Virus record (IMG/VR): IMGVR_UViG_3300017737_000073
Span: 1-25,583 of that record
Reading direction: 5' to 3' (one strand)
DNA from: a virus
DNA length: 25,583 nt
Under the pieces are notes generated by a model. It was not told the origin of the DNA. It saw nothing but the letters and a program-made list of their open reading frames with translations, and made no database searches. Numbering within the stretch: the first letter of the stretch is position 1; the number at the start of each line of letters is the position of its first letter. The translations under genes and the position numbers were made by a program. Below, one piece after another: positions 1 through 6,654 of this stretch.

Positions 1-563
1 TGATAAGTAACGGGTGTATAATAAAAATAACCTGCTCTATATGGTTTAATACATAATATTTCTATTGCATTATTACCACTACCAAAAGCTGGTATTCTTG
101 TTAGTTTATCTCTATTAGTATATTTACTCCAATCGTGAAAATAATAATATCCTTTTATATCACCTTTTTTATCTGCTTTTTCGGCTCTAAGTGTTTGTAC
201 TGGAAAATGCTCTACTTTAACTATTTTACTTCTATCTACATTGTAATATACTTGTAAAGTAGCTTGTCCTAATAAGTAAAAGTCAGAACATATCTTTTTT
301 AAATCTTCTTTATTAAATAATGTAACTGCTTCTGCATATTCCATCGGTTTTTTATCGCTATTAGTTGCGCTTAAACCTTTACCGTATATCATTTCAGTTA
401 TACCATTAATAATTGCGTTATTAGTTGGACTACCTTGATATTGGTCTATTAGATATTGATAATAGTTATTATCTTCACCGTAAGAAACAAAATCTTTATT
501 CTTTTGCTCCGTTATCTTTGGTGCTGTATATGTATTTAAATTTACTACTCTAATATTACTCAT
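1..563 (-). CDS. Phage portal protein, N-terminal part (cut by window edge)
   Basis: The first 187 codons are open with no stop up to the window edge, so the C-terminal part is missing. The ATG overlaps the stop of the upstream 143-aa gene (TAATG). The protein begins MSNIRVVNLNTYTAPK, followed by a YGEDNNYYQYLIDQY stretch, then SPTNNAIINGI and MIYGKGL at about residues 45-65. A later part contains LRAEK and YYYFHDWSK. This pattern is what I know from portal proteins of Bacteroidota siphoviruses, where the segment after the YG..N motif is the start of the clip/wing fold. The portal forms the dodecameric vertex through which DNA is packaged and to which the neck attaches. Unusually, it lies at the distal end of the head genes, about 14 kb from the terminase, rather than next to it. 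I am confident of the family; the C-terminus cannot be assessed. Confidence 0.85.
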   Translation of the reverse strand, partial: MSNIRVVNLNTYTAPKITEQKNKDFVSYGEDNNYYQYLIDQYQGSPTNNAIINGITEMIYGKGLSATNSDKKPMEYAEAVTLFNKEDLKKICSDFYLLGQATLQVYYNVDRSKIVKVEHFPVQTLRAEKADKKGDIKGYYYFHDWSKYTNRDKLTRIPAFGSGNNAIEILCIKPYRAGYFYYTPVTY

Positions 564-994
564 TAGCTTATTATTATATAATCATCATCAGGATAATTAG
601 TTGTTTGTGTGTATTGTCCGCTATTAATTGTATAATAGTCATTGTCAGCTTGATTTATAGTTTGATCAGTACAAAATACCTTATCTAAATAAATACTTTT
701 TTCAGAAGTTGTTATACTTTCCCAGTTATCGGTTGCTGCTTCCCATATTACATTGTAAGTGTTCCATAGCGCACCTACACCTTGTAATATTTTTAAATCA
801 TAAAATCTACCTTCTACTAAACTAAATGTAGTAGATATAGATGCATTATCATTATTTCTTGTTAATGTAACGTTTTCAGTTCTTGTTGTTGTGTTAGTAC
901 TAGTATCTCTAATCGATACAATAACCTGTGACGGATATGTTCTCGGTGCGAAAGTTAAAGTTTGCGCTGAAGTACTAGTTGTTAAAATCTTCAT
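563..994 (-). CDS. Small virion-module protein of unknown function (143 aa)
   Basis: This 143-residue protein is rich in Thr, Ser and Asn and predicted to be mostly beta. It has no signal peptide, membrane segment or recognisable catalytic motif. Its N-terminus (MKILTTSTSAQTLTFAPR) and the FSLVEGRFYDLKIL stretch near residues 57-70 are of a type I associate with small structural proteins beside the portal in Bacteroidota phages, possibly a minor capsid or head-decoration protein; that role is inference. It is translationally coupled to the portal by a TAATG overlap. It is separated from the upstream tail-tube-like gene by a 90-nt gap containing a terminator and a TATTATATA box ending 3 nt before its ATG, so it probably heads its own transcript with the portal. 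Confidence 0.7.
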   Translation of the reverse strand: MKILTTSTSAQTLTFAPRTYPSQVIVSIRDTSTNTTTRTENVTLTRNNDNASISTTFSLVEGRFYDLKILQGVGALWNTYNVIWEAATDNWESITTSEKSIYLDKVFCTDQTINQADNDYYTINSGQYTQTTNYPDDDYIIIS

Positions 995-997
995 ACA

Positions 998-1006
998 TAT
1001 ATAATA
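998..1006 (-). promoter_or_regulatory. Late box TATTATATA, 3 nt before the ATG at 994
   Basis: On the minus strand the sequence reads TATTATATA TGT ATG. It lies just after an intrinsic terminator. The same box with the same 3-nt spacing precedes the genes starting at 13728, 6626, 4698 and 3299. A second copy of the nonamer is at 1024-1032, at the end of the terminator T-run. A -10-like role with a leaderless start is inferred. Confidence 0.55.
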
Positions 1007-1031
1007 AAAAAAAAAATATTTTTTATATAAT

Positions 1032-1056
1032 AAAAAAGGGAAGTTAAAAACTCCCC
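1032..1056 (-). terminator. Intrinsic terminator after the tail-tube-like gene
   Basis: Minus strand: stem GGGGAGTT / AACTTCCC (one G-U pair), 3-nt loop, then six T. It is A-rich on the other side as well, so it could act in both directions. Confidence 0.8.
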
Positions 1057-1084
1057 TTTAAAAACACACAAAAACAAAAAACTT

Positions 1085-1654
1085 TTATGAAGTTGGATTA
1101 ATTTGTGTTCCACTTGCTAACGCAGTAACTACCGTTCCTGTTACGAATAACGGAGGTATTACTTCTGTAGCTGTGAACGTTAAAGTAAATCCACTTAAAT
1201 CAGAATATGCTGCACCACTAACGATAGTACCTGCTGTTACTTCAGCACCTTGGTGGAAACCTACCATTAGATAATTAGCGTCTACTGTATCTGGATCCAT
1301 TGTACCCGATTGTACTGCATTGTTGTCTTTTACTACAACGTGTGGTCTTGCTGCTGCTAGAATTTTAATTTCTTCTTGAGTTGCCACATCTAAATGTGTA
1401 AATGTTAACTCTAAAGTTGTTTCATATACCGTAGTACCTGTATCTCTAGAACTAATGATGTTTGTTGTTAATGAACTAGTAGCACCTTTTAAATCGTATT
1501 CAAAAAAAGCTGGTGTTCCTGATAAAGCAGAAATATTACCTGCAGAGATTGTTGCTGTACCTAATGTACCATAATCTGCAAAATATACTTTACTTAATCC
1601 ACCTACCGATTCTTTACAAGGTAACTGCCTTCCTGTTGTTAATGCACAAGCCAT
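1085..1654 (-). CDS. Putative major tail (tube) protein
   Basis: The 189-residue product starts MACALTTGRQLPCKESVGGL and continues with VYFADYG, a signature I recall from a very common Bacteroidota-phage structural protein usually interpreted as the tail-tube subunit. The middle (residues about 55-105) has alternating polar/hydrophobic strands such as TTVYETTLELTFTHLD, and the C-terminus is Thr/Val rich and beta-like. Size (around 20 kDa) and position between major capsid and portal fit an abundant virion protein. It lies between two strong terminators (1670-1703 upstream, 1032-1056 downstream), so it may have its own transcript or be reached by read-through. No TATTATATA box precedes it; the leader is simply A/T rich. 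A head decoration protein is the main alternative. Confidence 0.72.
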   Translation of the reverse strand: MACALTTGRQLPCKESVGGLSKVYFADYGTLGTATISAGNISALSGTPAFFEYDLKGATSSLTTNIISSRDTGTTVYETTLELTFTHLDVATQEEIKILAAARPHVVVKDNNAVQSGTMDPDTVDANYLMVGFHQGAEVTAGTIVSGAAYSDLSGFTLTFTATEVIPPLFVTGTVVTALASGTQINPTS

Positions 1655-1669
1655 AATTTATTTTATTTT

Positions 1670-1703
1670 AAAAAAAAAGGTAGGTAGTATAATGCCACCT
1701 ACC
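1670..1703 (-). terminator. Strong intrinsic terminator after the major capsid gene
   Basis: Minus strand: perfect 7-bp stem GGTAGGT / ACCTACC around an 11-nt loop, followed by nine T. It lies 26 nt after the capsid stop and ends 16 nt before the next ATG. Confidence 0.88.
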
Positions 1704-1729
1704 CTTTTTAAGTTATACTATTATTTTAA

Positions 1730-2665
1730 TTACGCTGTAGCGTATAATACAATATCACCACCGATTGCGTGCTGAATACCTGCTGTAAATCTCATTACTA
1801 CTCTTACGTTTTGAGATCCATCTAAATCTGCCATATCAATTACTTTTACGAGATTTTGATCTGACATAAGTCCAGTTCCGAAAAACAGGTTACTCGCTTG
1901 TGCTGCAACTGCATCGTTATCTGATAAACCAGGAGCGTTTACTACCTTAATTCCATCAAATGATAATGCATTACCGTTGTTATACCATTGAGTACCTTGA
2001 GCGTTTGTACCTGCTGCACCTAAACCTGCTGCACCAAATCCACCTAAAGCTCTAATATAGTTTCTGTACATATTAGATGGTAAGTAGATATTTAAATCTT
2101 CTGCACCATATACTGCTGTAGGAATAGCGTCAGCTATTTTTCCAAGTTCTGCTATTACGTTTGCAGACGTAGATGCTGTACCTGTTACATCGTTTACGTC
2201 ACCATCAGCACCTAAAGTTGTGATAAACCCATCAAACTCACCTGCTGTTGCATTAGTACCTGTCCAAATGTTTTGTTCCATTTTTTGAGCTACTTTATCT
2301 GCTACGTGAGCAATTAAAAAGTCAGAAAACTTAGGAGGTAGGTTATCAAATGCAGAATATCCCATTGATACTGCTTCCCAATCTGATCTGAAATCTTTTT
2401 TACATAATTCTAAGTTTACCTGAAATTCTTCTGGTTGTAAGATTCTTTCAGTTAAAGTTAGTGTTGAAGTATCTGTAAAGTCACAAGTACCATCTTTTAC
2501 GATACCATCTGTTGCGACTTTTTTCATTACTTGTTTAAATTTTACATTAGGTACAATAGATATGTTACCTTCTGCTAACGTTTTACCTGATAATAGAGCA
2601 GCTGAAATATACTTTCCTGCAAATTCACCAGCATACGTTGTTGTTATTGAAGTTGTTGTTGCCAT
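1730..2665 (-). CDS. Major capsid protein (HK97-like fold, inferred)
   Basis: This 311-residue protein has the make-up of a phage major capsid protein. The N-terminal arm is Thr/Ser rich (MATTTSITTTYAGEFAGKYI). It is followed by NISIVPNVKFKQVMKKV and LTLTERILQPEEFQVNLELCKKDF (split here as LTLTERILQP and EEFQVNLELCKKDF). A helix region follows (IAHVADKVAQKMEQNIW, residues about 119-135), then a Gly/Ala-rich stretch and a beta C-terminus ending GDIVLYATA. This corresponds to a recognised capsid type of Bacteroidota phages. It is 7 nt downstream of the acidic scaffold-like gene and is followed at once by a strong terminator, as expected for a highly expressed product. The HK97 fold itself is inferred from family knowledge, since no single residue motif proves it. 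No N-terminal cleaved delta domain is obvious; a separate scaffold gene supplies that role. Confidence 0.85.
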   Translation of the reverse strand: MATTTSITTTYAGEFAGKYISAALLSGKTLAEGNISIVPNVKFKQVMKKVATDGIVKDGTCDFTDTSTLTLTERILQPEEFQVNLELCKKDFRSDWEAVSMGYSAFDNLPPKFSDFLIAHVADKVAQKMEQNIWTGTNATAGEFDGFITTLGADGDVNDVTGTASTSANVIAELGKIADAIPTAVYGAEDLNIYLPSNMYRNYIRALGGFGAAGLGAAGTNAQGTQWYNNGNALSFDGIKVVNAPGLSDNDAVAAQASNLFFGTGLMSDQNLVKVIDMADLDGSQNVRVVMRFTAGIQHAIGGDIVLYATA

Positions 2666-2672
2666 TATTTAA

Positions 2673-3299
2673 TTAATTATTGTTAGAAATTGCTTGTAAT
2701 ACTCTACCATAGGTAGTGTTTTGATTTGAGTTAACTGCAAACTTTGCACCTAGTTTTTCTTCAATGTTTTCAGGTGAATGTTTGATGCCTTCTGCCGCAG
2801 GTTGAGATAATTCTTCTTGTTGCTGTGACATTTCCTCTTTTTCCTTATCGCCTGATATAGCATCGATAAGTCCTTTGATTTGCTCTTTTACTTCTTCAAC
2901 AGATTCTGCTAAAGCTGTAAGTTCCTCTTTAGTAGCGTAACCCATTTCAGATTTTTCTTCTTCCTGAACTGGCGCTTCTTCAAGGTTAGTATCTTCTACT
3001 GCTGCTGCAGTTTCGTCTACTACTTCTTCTGAATTTTTGATATCTTCTATCATACCTTCTGTTTTAACGATTAATATTCTATTGTCCGAAAGTTCGTACT
3101 CACCAATAGGTAAGGGAACATTCTGATCCTCTGTTTTAATAAACACTTCGCTACCCGATTCAAATTTAGAAGCAGTTAGCACAGTACCGTTCTCCAGAGT
3201 TATTTCTTCTAAAGAAATTTGTTCTAATTTAACGTCTACATTATTAGGATCAACACCTAATAAAGTTTTGACCTTTGATAATATCTCTGTAGCATTCAT
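2673..3299 (-). CDS. Putative capsid scaffolding protein (acidic, coiled coil)
   Basis: The 208-residue product is very acidic, with Glu-rich runs around residues 85-120 (SEEVVDETAAAVEDTNLEEA, then EEEKSEMG). A predicted coiled coil follows (ELTALAESVEEVKEQIKGLI, about residues 126-146), and the C-terminus is low-complexity and Asn/Gln rich, ending RVLQAISNNN. Immediately upstream of the capsid gene this is the classic place and composition of an assembly scaffold. The short conserved-looking C-terminus (LGAKFAVNSN...TYGRVLQAI) may bind the capsid protein, which is inference. The N-terminal 80 residues look like a small beta domain. It starts with a CATTATATA box 3 nt before ATG and probably heads a scaffold-capsid transcript. 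Confidence 0.72.
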   Translation of the reverse strand: MNATEILSKVKTLLGVDPNNVDVKLEQISLEEITLENGTVLTASKFESGSEVFIKTEDQNVPLPIGEYELSDNRILIVKTEGMIEDIKNSEEVVDETAAAVEDTNLEEAPVQEEEKSEMGYATKEELTALAESVEEVKEQIKGLIDAISGDKEKEEMSQQQEELSQPAAEGIKHSPENIEEKLGAKFAVNSNQNTTYGRVLQAISNNN

Positions 3300-3302
3300 A
3301 AC

Positions 3303-3311
3303 TATATAATG
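3303..3311 (-). promoter_or_regulatory. Late box CATTATATA, 3 nt before the scaffold ATG
   Basis: Minus strand CATTATATA GTT ATG, one mismatch to the box found before four other late genes, in a 51-nt gap. No hairpin terminator is visible in the gap. Confidence 0.5.
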
Positions 3312-3350
3312 AATACACGATATTTTTTTACATTTTGTATTAGAGAAATT

Positions 3351-3494
3351 TTAAATACGCCCTATTCCTTGCGCTTCTAATGAACCATCACAGCATTTAC
3401 GACTATAAGTGTTGTCTGGACACAAACAAGCCCTTCTAGCACCTTTAGGTGACGTTCTACTAGGTGTTTTATAATGTTTATCTTTCTTTGGCAT
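3351..3494 (-). CDS. Conserved Cys-rich mini-protein (47 aa)
   Basis: This complete 47-codon gene starts MPKKDKHYKTPSRTSPKGAR and ends CCDGSLEAQGIGRI. The second half carries CLC at residues 23-25 and CC at 34-35, giving four cysteines in a CxC...CC pattern that could bind a metal or form disulfides. I recall the CxC-D-TYS-x-x-CCDGS-x-x-AQGIG signature as widespread in Bacteroidota phages and prophages, often near head genes or at the ends of virion proteins; its function is not known to me. The codon third positions are A/T rich like its neighbours and the ATG overlaps the stop of a 10-codon micro-ORF (TAATG), both supporting real translation. It lies between protease and scaffold, so a minor head protein is possible. 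Confidence 0.75.
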   Translation of the reverse strand: MPKKDKHYKTPSRTSPKGARRACLCPDNTYSRKCCDGSLEAQGIGRI

Positions 3495-3526
3495 TATTTA
3501 CAAATACAATATTCGCAGTTACACAT
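3494..3526 (-). CDS. Possible 10-residue Cys-rich micropeptide
   Basis: A 10-codon frame encodes MCNCEYCICK. Its ATG comes 2 nt after the stop of the protease gene and its stop overlaps the next ATG as TAATG. Four of ten residues are Cys. The start/stop stitching to both neighbours resembles translational coupling. It may be a real micropeptide or merely a coupling leader; nothing beyond the arrangement supports function. Confidence 0.4.
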   Translation of the reverse strand: MCNCEYCICK

Positions 3527-3528
3527 AT

Positions 3529-4698
3529 TTATCTTTTTATAGGTACACAGTTAGGTACTTTTCTTCCATTCTTCATTTTAGTACCAATCATTTCGTAACC
3601 TGATTGACAAGGTTTTTTTAAATCTTCGCTGTGTTGTTCACAAGGCATATACCATTCTTTACCTTCGTATTCGTGTACGTGATAACCTTCGCACCCTAAG
3701 TCTTTTGCAATTTGTTCAGCTTTTTCTTGTGTAGAATATGCAAGGCGATCATCTATTATAGCATATTGTTCGTTTATTACTTCTGAATATAAATTAAGTT
3801 GTTTTATTTTACTTTCTGCCCAACTTTTAGCTGATTTACCACCCCATAATAAATAACTTATAGTACCACAAGCAGTTGTATCGCTTGGATCATAATATTC
3901 TTCTGCTCTAGATAAATAACTATACATTCTTTTAATAGTTTCGGTACTTACCTTTTCTTTTTTAGCTAATTGTTGCGCTCTTATCTTACCTACATCGGTT
4001 GCACACTTATTATTTACTTTGTCGTTTAGCTCTATACCTCTTTTAGCATTATTAGCAACAGAATCTGGATAGTCGTTAAAACTTTCTAGTGTTACCGTTA
4101 CACCATTAACAATATCTTTTAAGGTAGATAATAAATATTCTGCTTCTGCTCTTTCTATCGCGCTTAAATCATCTTTTCTATATGTAGACTTGTCTTGAAA
4201 ATAACCTTCTATTGAAAAACCTTTTACAGCACCTGTTTTAACAAATTCTTGCCATACTTTATCTGAATTTACCTTTACACTACCTACCCAAGTACCAACA
4301 GGGTATTTTAAACCATAAAATGCAGTTTTGTCTTTTATAGGATCTTCTACTATCCAGCTTTCTACTAAACTTAAACCTTTTAGTTGCATTTGGTGTTCTA
4401 GTGTAGCATTGTTTTGGTTACCTTCCATTAAATACATTTCACTAGCCTTACGAACCGTGTCTTTACTAAAATATATATAATATTCGCCTTCTTCGTTAAC
4501 TCGTAGTATTGGTTTATTAGGTATAAGTAATGCACCTAGTAATATTCTCTTTTCATCATCAACTTCTGCTAATTTATACTCAGCGTCTTTATTAAGTGTA
4601 ATAAAATCTTCTTCTATTGCTGGTTTCTCTACAATAGATATAGCTTCTATACCTGAATACTCTTGTTCTTCGTCTAGTATAAGTTCTACTATCTTCAT
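3529..4698 (-). CDS. Prohead protease of XkdF type with C-terminal accessory domains
   Basis: This protein probably matures the procapsid by cleaving scaffold. Residues about 1-175 match the XkdF family: SIVEKPAI near 21-28, GALLIPNKPILR near 55-66, LEHQMQLKGLSLVESWIVED at 100-119, YPVGTWVGSVKV near 132-143 and VKGFSIEGYF at 158-167. By analogy with assemblin-fold phage proteases, His102 and Ser162 are the likely catalytic pair; this is inference. Residues about 215-300 form a second module (GKIRAQQLAKKEKVSTETI, then YLLWGG near 283-288), a helical region that I recall as a separate domain attached to many phage proteases. Residues about 310-389 form a third part with CEGYHVHEYEGKEWYMPCEQH and the conserved ending NGRKVPNCVPI. 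At 389 residues it is much longer than a bare protease. It is preceded by a TATTATATA box. Confidence 0.82.
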   Translation of the reverse strand: MKIVELILDEEQEYSGIEAISIVEKPAIEEDFITLNKDAEYKLAEVDDEKRILLGALLIPNKPILRVNEEGEYYIYFSKDTVRKASEMYLMEGNQNNATLEHQMQLKGLSLVESWIVEDPIKDKTAFYGLKYPVGTWVGSVKVNSDKVWQEFVKTGAVKGFSIEGYFQDKSTYRKDDLSAIERAEAEYLLSTLKDIVNGVTVTLESFNDYPDSVANNAKRGIELNDKVNNKCATDVGKIRAQQLAKKEKVSTETIKRMYSYLSRAEEYYDPSDTTACGTISYLLWGGKSAKSWAESKIKQLNLYSEVINEQYAIIDDRLAYSTQEKAEQIAKDLGCEGYHVHEYEGKEWYMPCEQHSEDLKKPCQSGYEMIGTKMKNGRKVPNCVPIKR

Positions 4699-4701
4699 AA
4701 T

Positions 4702-4710
4702 TATATAATA
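4702..4710 (-). promoter_or_regulatory. Late box TATTATATA, 3 nt before the protease ATG
   Basis: Minus strand TATTATATA ATT ATG, filling most of the 30-nt gap after the tape-measure stop. Same nonamer and spacing as before 13728, 6626 and 994. Confidence 0.55.
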
Positions 4711-4728
4711 TATTTATTTATGTTTTTT

Positions 4729-6495
4729 TTATATTCCACTTTCACTAATTATATTTCTATCTAATTGTTGTGCCGTTGTAACATCTCCTGACACTACATA
4801 TGCTTTAACTGGTTCTCGGTTACTTAATGCTTGTGAAATTTGGTTTATTGGTGATTCTCCAACTACATTAAATGCTGGTGGTAATGCTTGTTGAATAGTG
4901 TTTTGTATTCCTGGTGATGATGCTGTATCACTAGTACCTGGTATTTTTGTTGATACTATTTTATTTACAGTTGCCAATCCTGAAGCAATAACTCCAGCTG
5001 CTGCTACAGGTCCAAATATTCCACCTTGACCTAATGCTTTCGTAGCACCTTCATATGTGTTTATAATTGCTTGTGCTATACTTACAGCCTTACCTGCTAC
5101 AGTACTTTCTCCTAATAGTTGAGATAAACCACCTAATGCATCTGCTACAATTTTTCTTTTTGCTTCAGCTACTAGCTTTTCATTTTTCTCACTTGCATTA
5201 TTATATCTTTTTTCTGCAGAAGCTCTTTGCGCTAAAGCATTTTCATATTCAATAGTACCTTCACCAAATATTTCTTTTGTTTTTTGTAGTCTTATATCTG
5301 CTAGCGCTAGTTCTTCATCTAAAAGTTTTTTTTCTAAATTTAACCTATCTAATATGCCATCTTCAACTGCAAGTTCACCTTCTATATCTAGCCTTCTTAC
5401 TTCTGATTTAGCATCTTGTTCTGCTAGTAAAAAATCTAATTTTTCTTTTTGTAATGCAGCTTCATTAGCTTTTTGTTCAGATGTTTGAGCTAAAATTCTT
5501 TCATCAATTTCTAATAATCTAGTTTTAGCTTCAATTTCCGCAATTTGTAGATCAATGTTTATTTCTTGTCCTATTCGTGCCGCCTTTGCTGCATCAACTT
5601 GTATCTGTGCTAACTCCTTTTCTTTTTGTATTTGTTCTACTTGTAATCTTGATAATTCTTCATTAGCTGCTATTCTATCATTTATATCTTTACGAATATC
5701 ATCTCTTATTCTTCTTTGTTTTTCTTGGGCTGTAAGCGCTTTTAACCTGGCTCCCTCTTGTTTAGCAGCAGCTAACCTTGCTTTTTTATCTAATTCTACA
5801 GTCGCATCAGCAGCTGCCATCATCTCCATTATAAAATCCCTTAGCTCTTTAATACCTCCAGTCATATCTTCTGTAAACTGAATTATATCTACAGCATTAA
5901 ATGGATCACCTAAATTATCTAAACCTTCTTTTAATTTTAATACTGCATTAGGTAAACCAGTAGGACCAGAAAACGCAGACATCGCTGCTTGCCCTAAATT
6001 AAAAAACCCAAGTGTAATTTTTTTTAATGGAATAAAAATAGAACCTATTAATGCTGCACCTAGTGTTGTTATGTTAACAGCTAAATCAGCAAATAATTTT
6101 AACATACTATTACCTGCTGGTTGAAATTTATTTATAAGAAAATTGACGAACCCATTAAATAAGTTTACTGTAAATAAAAATGTTTTTCTAAATTCATCTG
6201 CTACAATCTGATTGCTTAAAAATACTTGTTTTAAAACTGTAAAACCTTCAAGTAACAAACCAATACCTAATGTTTTTAAAGTTAGTCCTACAAAACTTAA
6301 TGCTTCACCTACACTTACAACTGCAGATCTAACTCCAGAAAAACCATCACTTAATTGTTTTGATGTTTTTTTACCTACATTTTCTACATTATCTACACTT
6401 TCTTTTACAGCAGCAAATGATTCTTGTATTTGTTCAAGATTTTCTATTAAATCTTTTACTTTAACTTCTAACTCTACTACCCTTTTTTCTGCCAT
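4729..6495 (-). CDS. Tail tape measure protein
   Basis: This 588-residue protein has the typical tape-measure build. There is an N-terminal coiled coil (residues about 5-40, VVELEVKVKDLIENLEQIQES) and hydrophobic segments at about 58-95 (LTLKTLGIGLLLEGF), 105-120 and 140-170. A long charged coiled coil runs over about 230-445, and a C-terminal hydrophobic, Gly/Ala-rich patch at about 465-515 carries AIINTYEGATKALGQGG and GPVAAAGVIASGLATVNKI. That last motif is common in tape measures of Bacteroidota phages. In siphoviruses it sets tail length at roughly 0.15 nm per residue, which would give a tail near 90 nm (rule of thumb, inference). Its start overlaps the end of a 49-aa gene by 19 nt. No peptidoglycan hydrolase domain is visible. 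Confidence 0.85.
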   Translation of the reverse strand: MAEKRVVELEVKVKDLIENLEQIQESFAAVKESVDNVENVGKKTSKQLSDGFSGVRSAVVSVGEALSFVGLTLKTLGIGLLLEGFTVLKQVFLSNQIVADEFRKTFLFTVNLFNGFVNFLINKFQPAGNSMLKLFADLAVNITTLGAALIGSIFIPLKKITLGFFNLGQAAMSAFSGPTGLPNAVLKLKEGLDNLGDPFNAVDIIQFTEDMTGGIKELRDFIMEMMAAADATVELDKKARLAAAKQEGARLKALTAQEKQRRIRDDIRKDINDRIAANEELSRLQVEQIQKEKELAQIQVDAAKAARIGQEINIDLQIAEIEAKTRLLEIDERILAQTSEQKANEAALQKEKLDFLLAEQDAKSEVRRLDIEGELAVEDGILDRLNLEKKLLDEELALADIRLQKTKEIFGEGTIEYENALAQRASAEKRYNNASEKNEKLVAEAKRKIVADALGGLSQLLGESTVAGKAVSIAQAIINTYEGATKALGQGGIFGPVAAAGVIASGLATVNKIVSTKIPGTSDTASSPGIQNTIQQALPPAFNVVGESPINQISQALSNREPVKAYVVSGDVTTAQQLDRNIISESGI

Positions 6496-6626
6496 TTAAG
6501 CTCGTTTTTAAATTGGTTATACGCTTCTTTTACACTACTTGGTAGTTTATACTTACCTTTAGCTATTAGCACGTTCTCGCTTTTGCTTTTAGAGTATTTT
6601 AATAATTCGATTATGCTGTGTAACAT
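6477..6626 (-). CDS. Small protein upstream of the tape measure (49 aa)
   Basis: This 49-codon gene begins MLHSIIELLKYSKSKSENVL and ends FKNELKWQKKG. It is basic and mostly helical with no cysteine or membrane segment. A TATTATATA box sits 3 nt before its ATG and its 3' end overlaps the tape-measure start by 19 nt, so it is probably translated and coupled to the tape measure. A short helical protein directly before the tape measure could be an assembly factor, but tail chaperone function is better assigned to the frameshift gene at 13728. Third codon positions fit the neighbours. Function unknown. Confidence 0.6.
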   Translation of the reverse strand: MLHSIIELLKYSKSKSENVLIAKGKYKLPSSVKEAYNQFKNELKWQKKG

Positions 6627-6629
6627 ATA

Positions 6630-6638
6630 TATATAATA
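6630..6638 (-). promoter_or_regulatory. Late box TATTATATA, 3 nt before the ATG at 6626
   Basis: Minus strand TATTATATA TAT ATG in the 28-nt gap after the large tail-tip gene. Same box and spacing as the other late genes. Confidence 0.55.
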
Positions 6639-6654
6639 GTTTTATTTTATTTTT

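Noticed and set aside
5555-5881. Plus-strand open frame opposite the tape measure coiled coil
   Set aside because: It is antisense to conserved coiled-coil codons, has a Ser/Ile/Cys-rich composition without motif, and no promoter.
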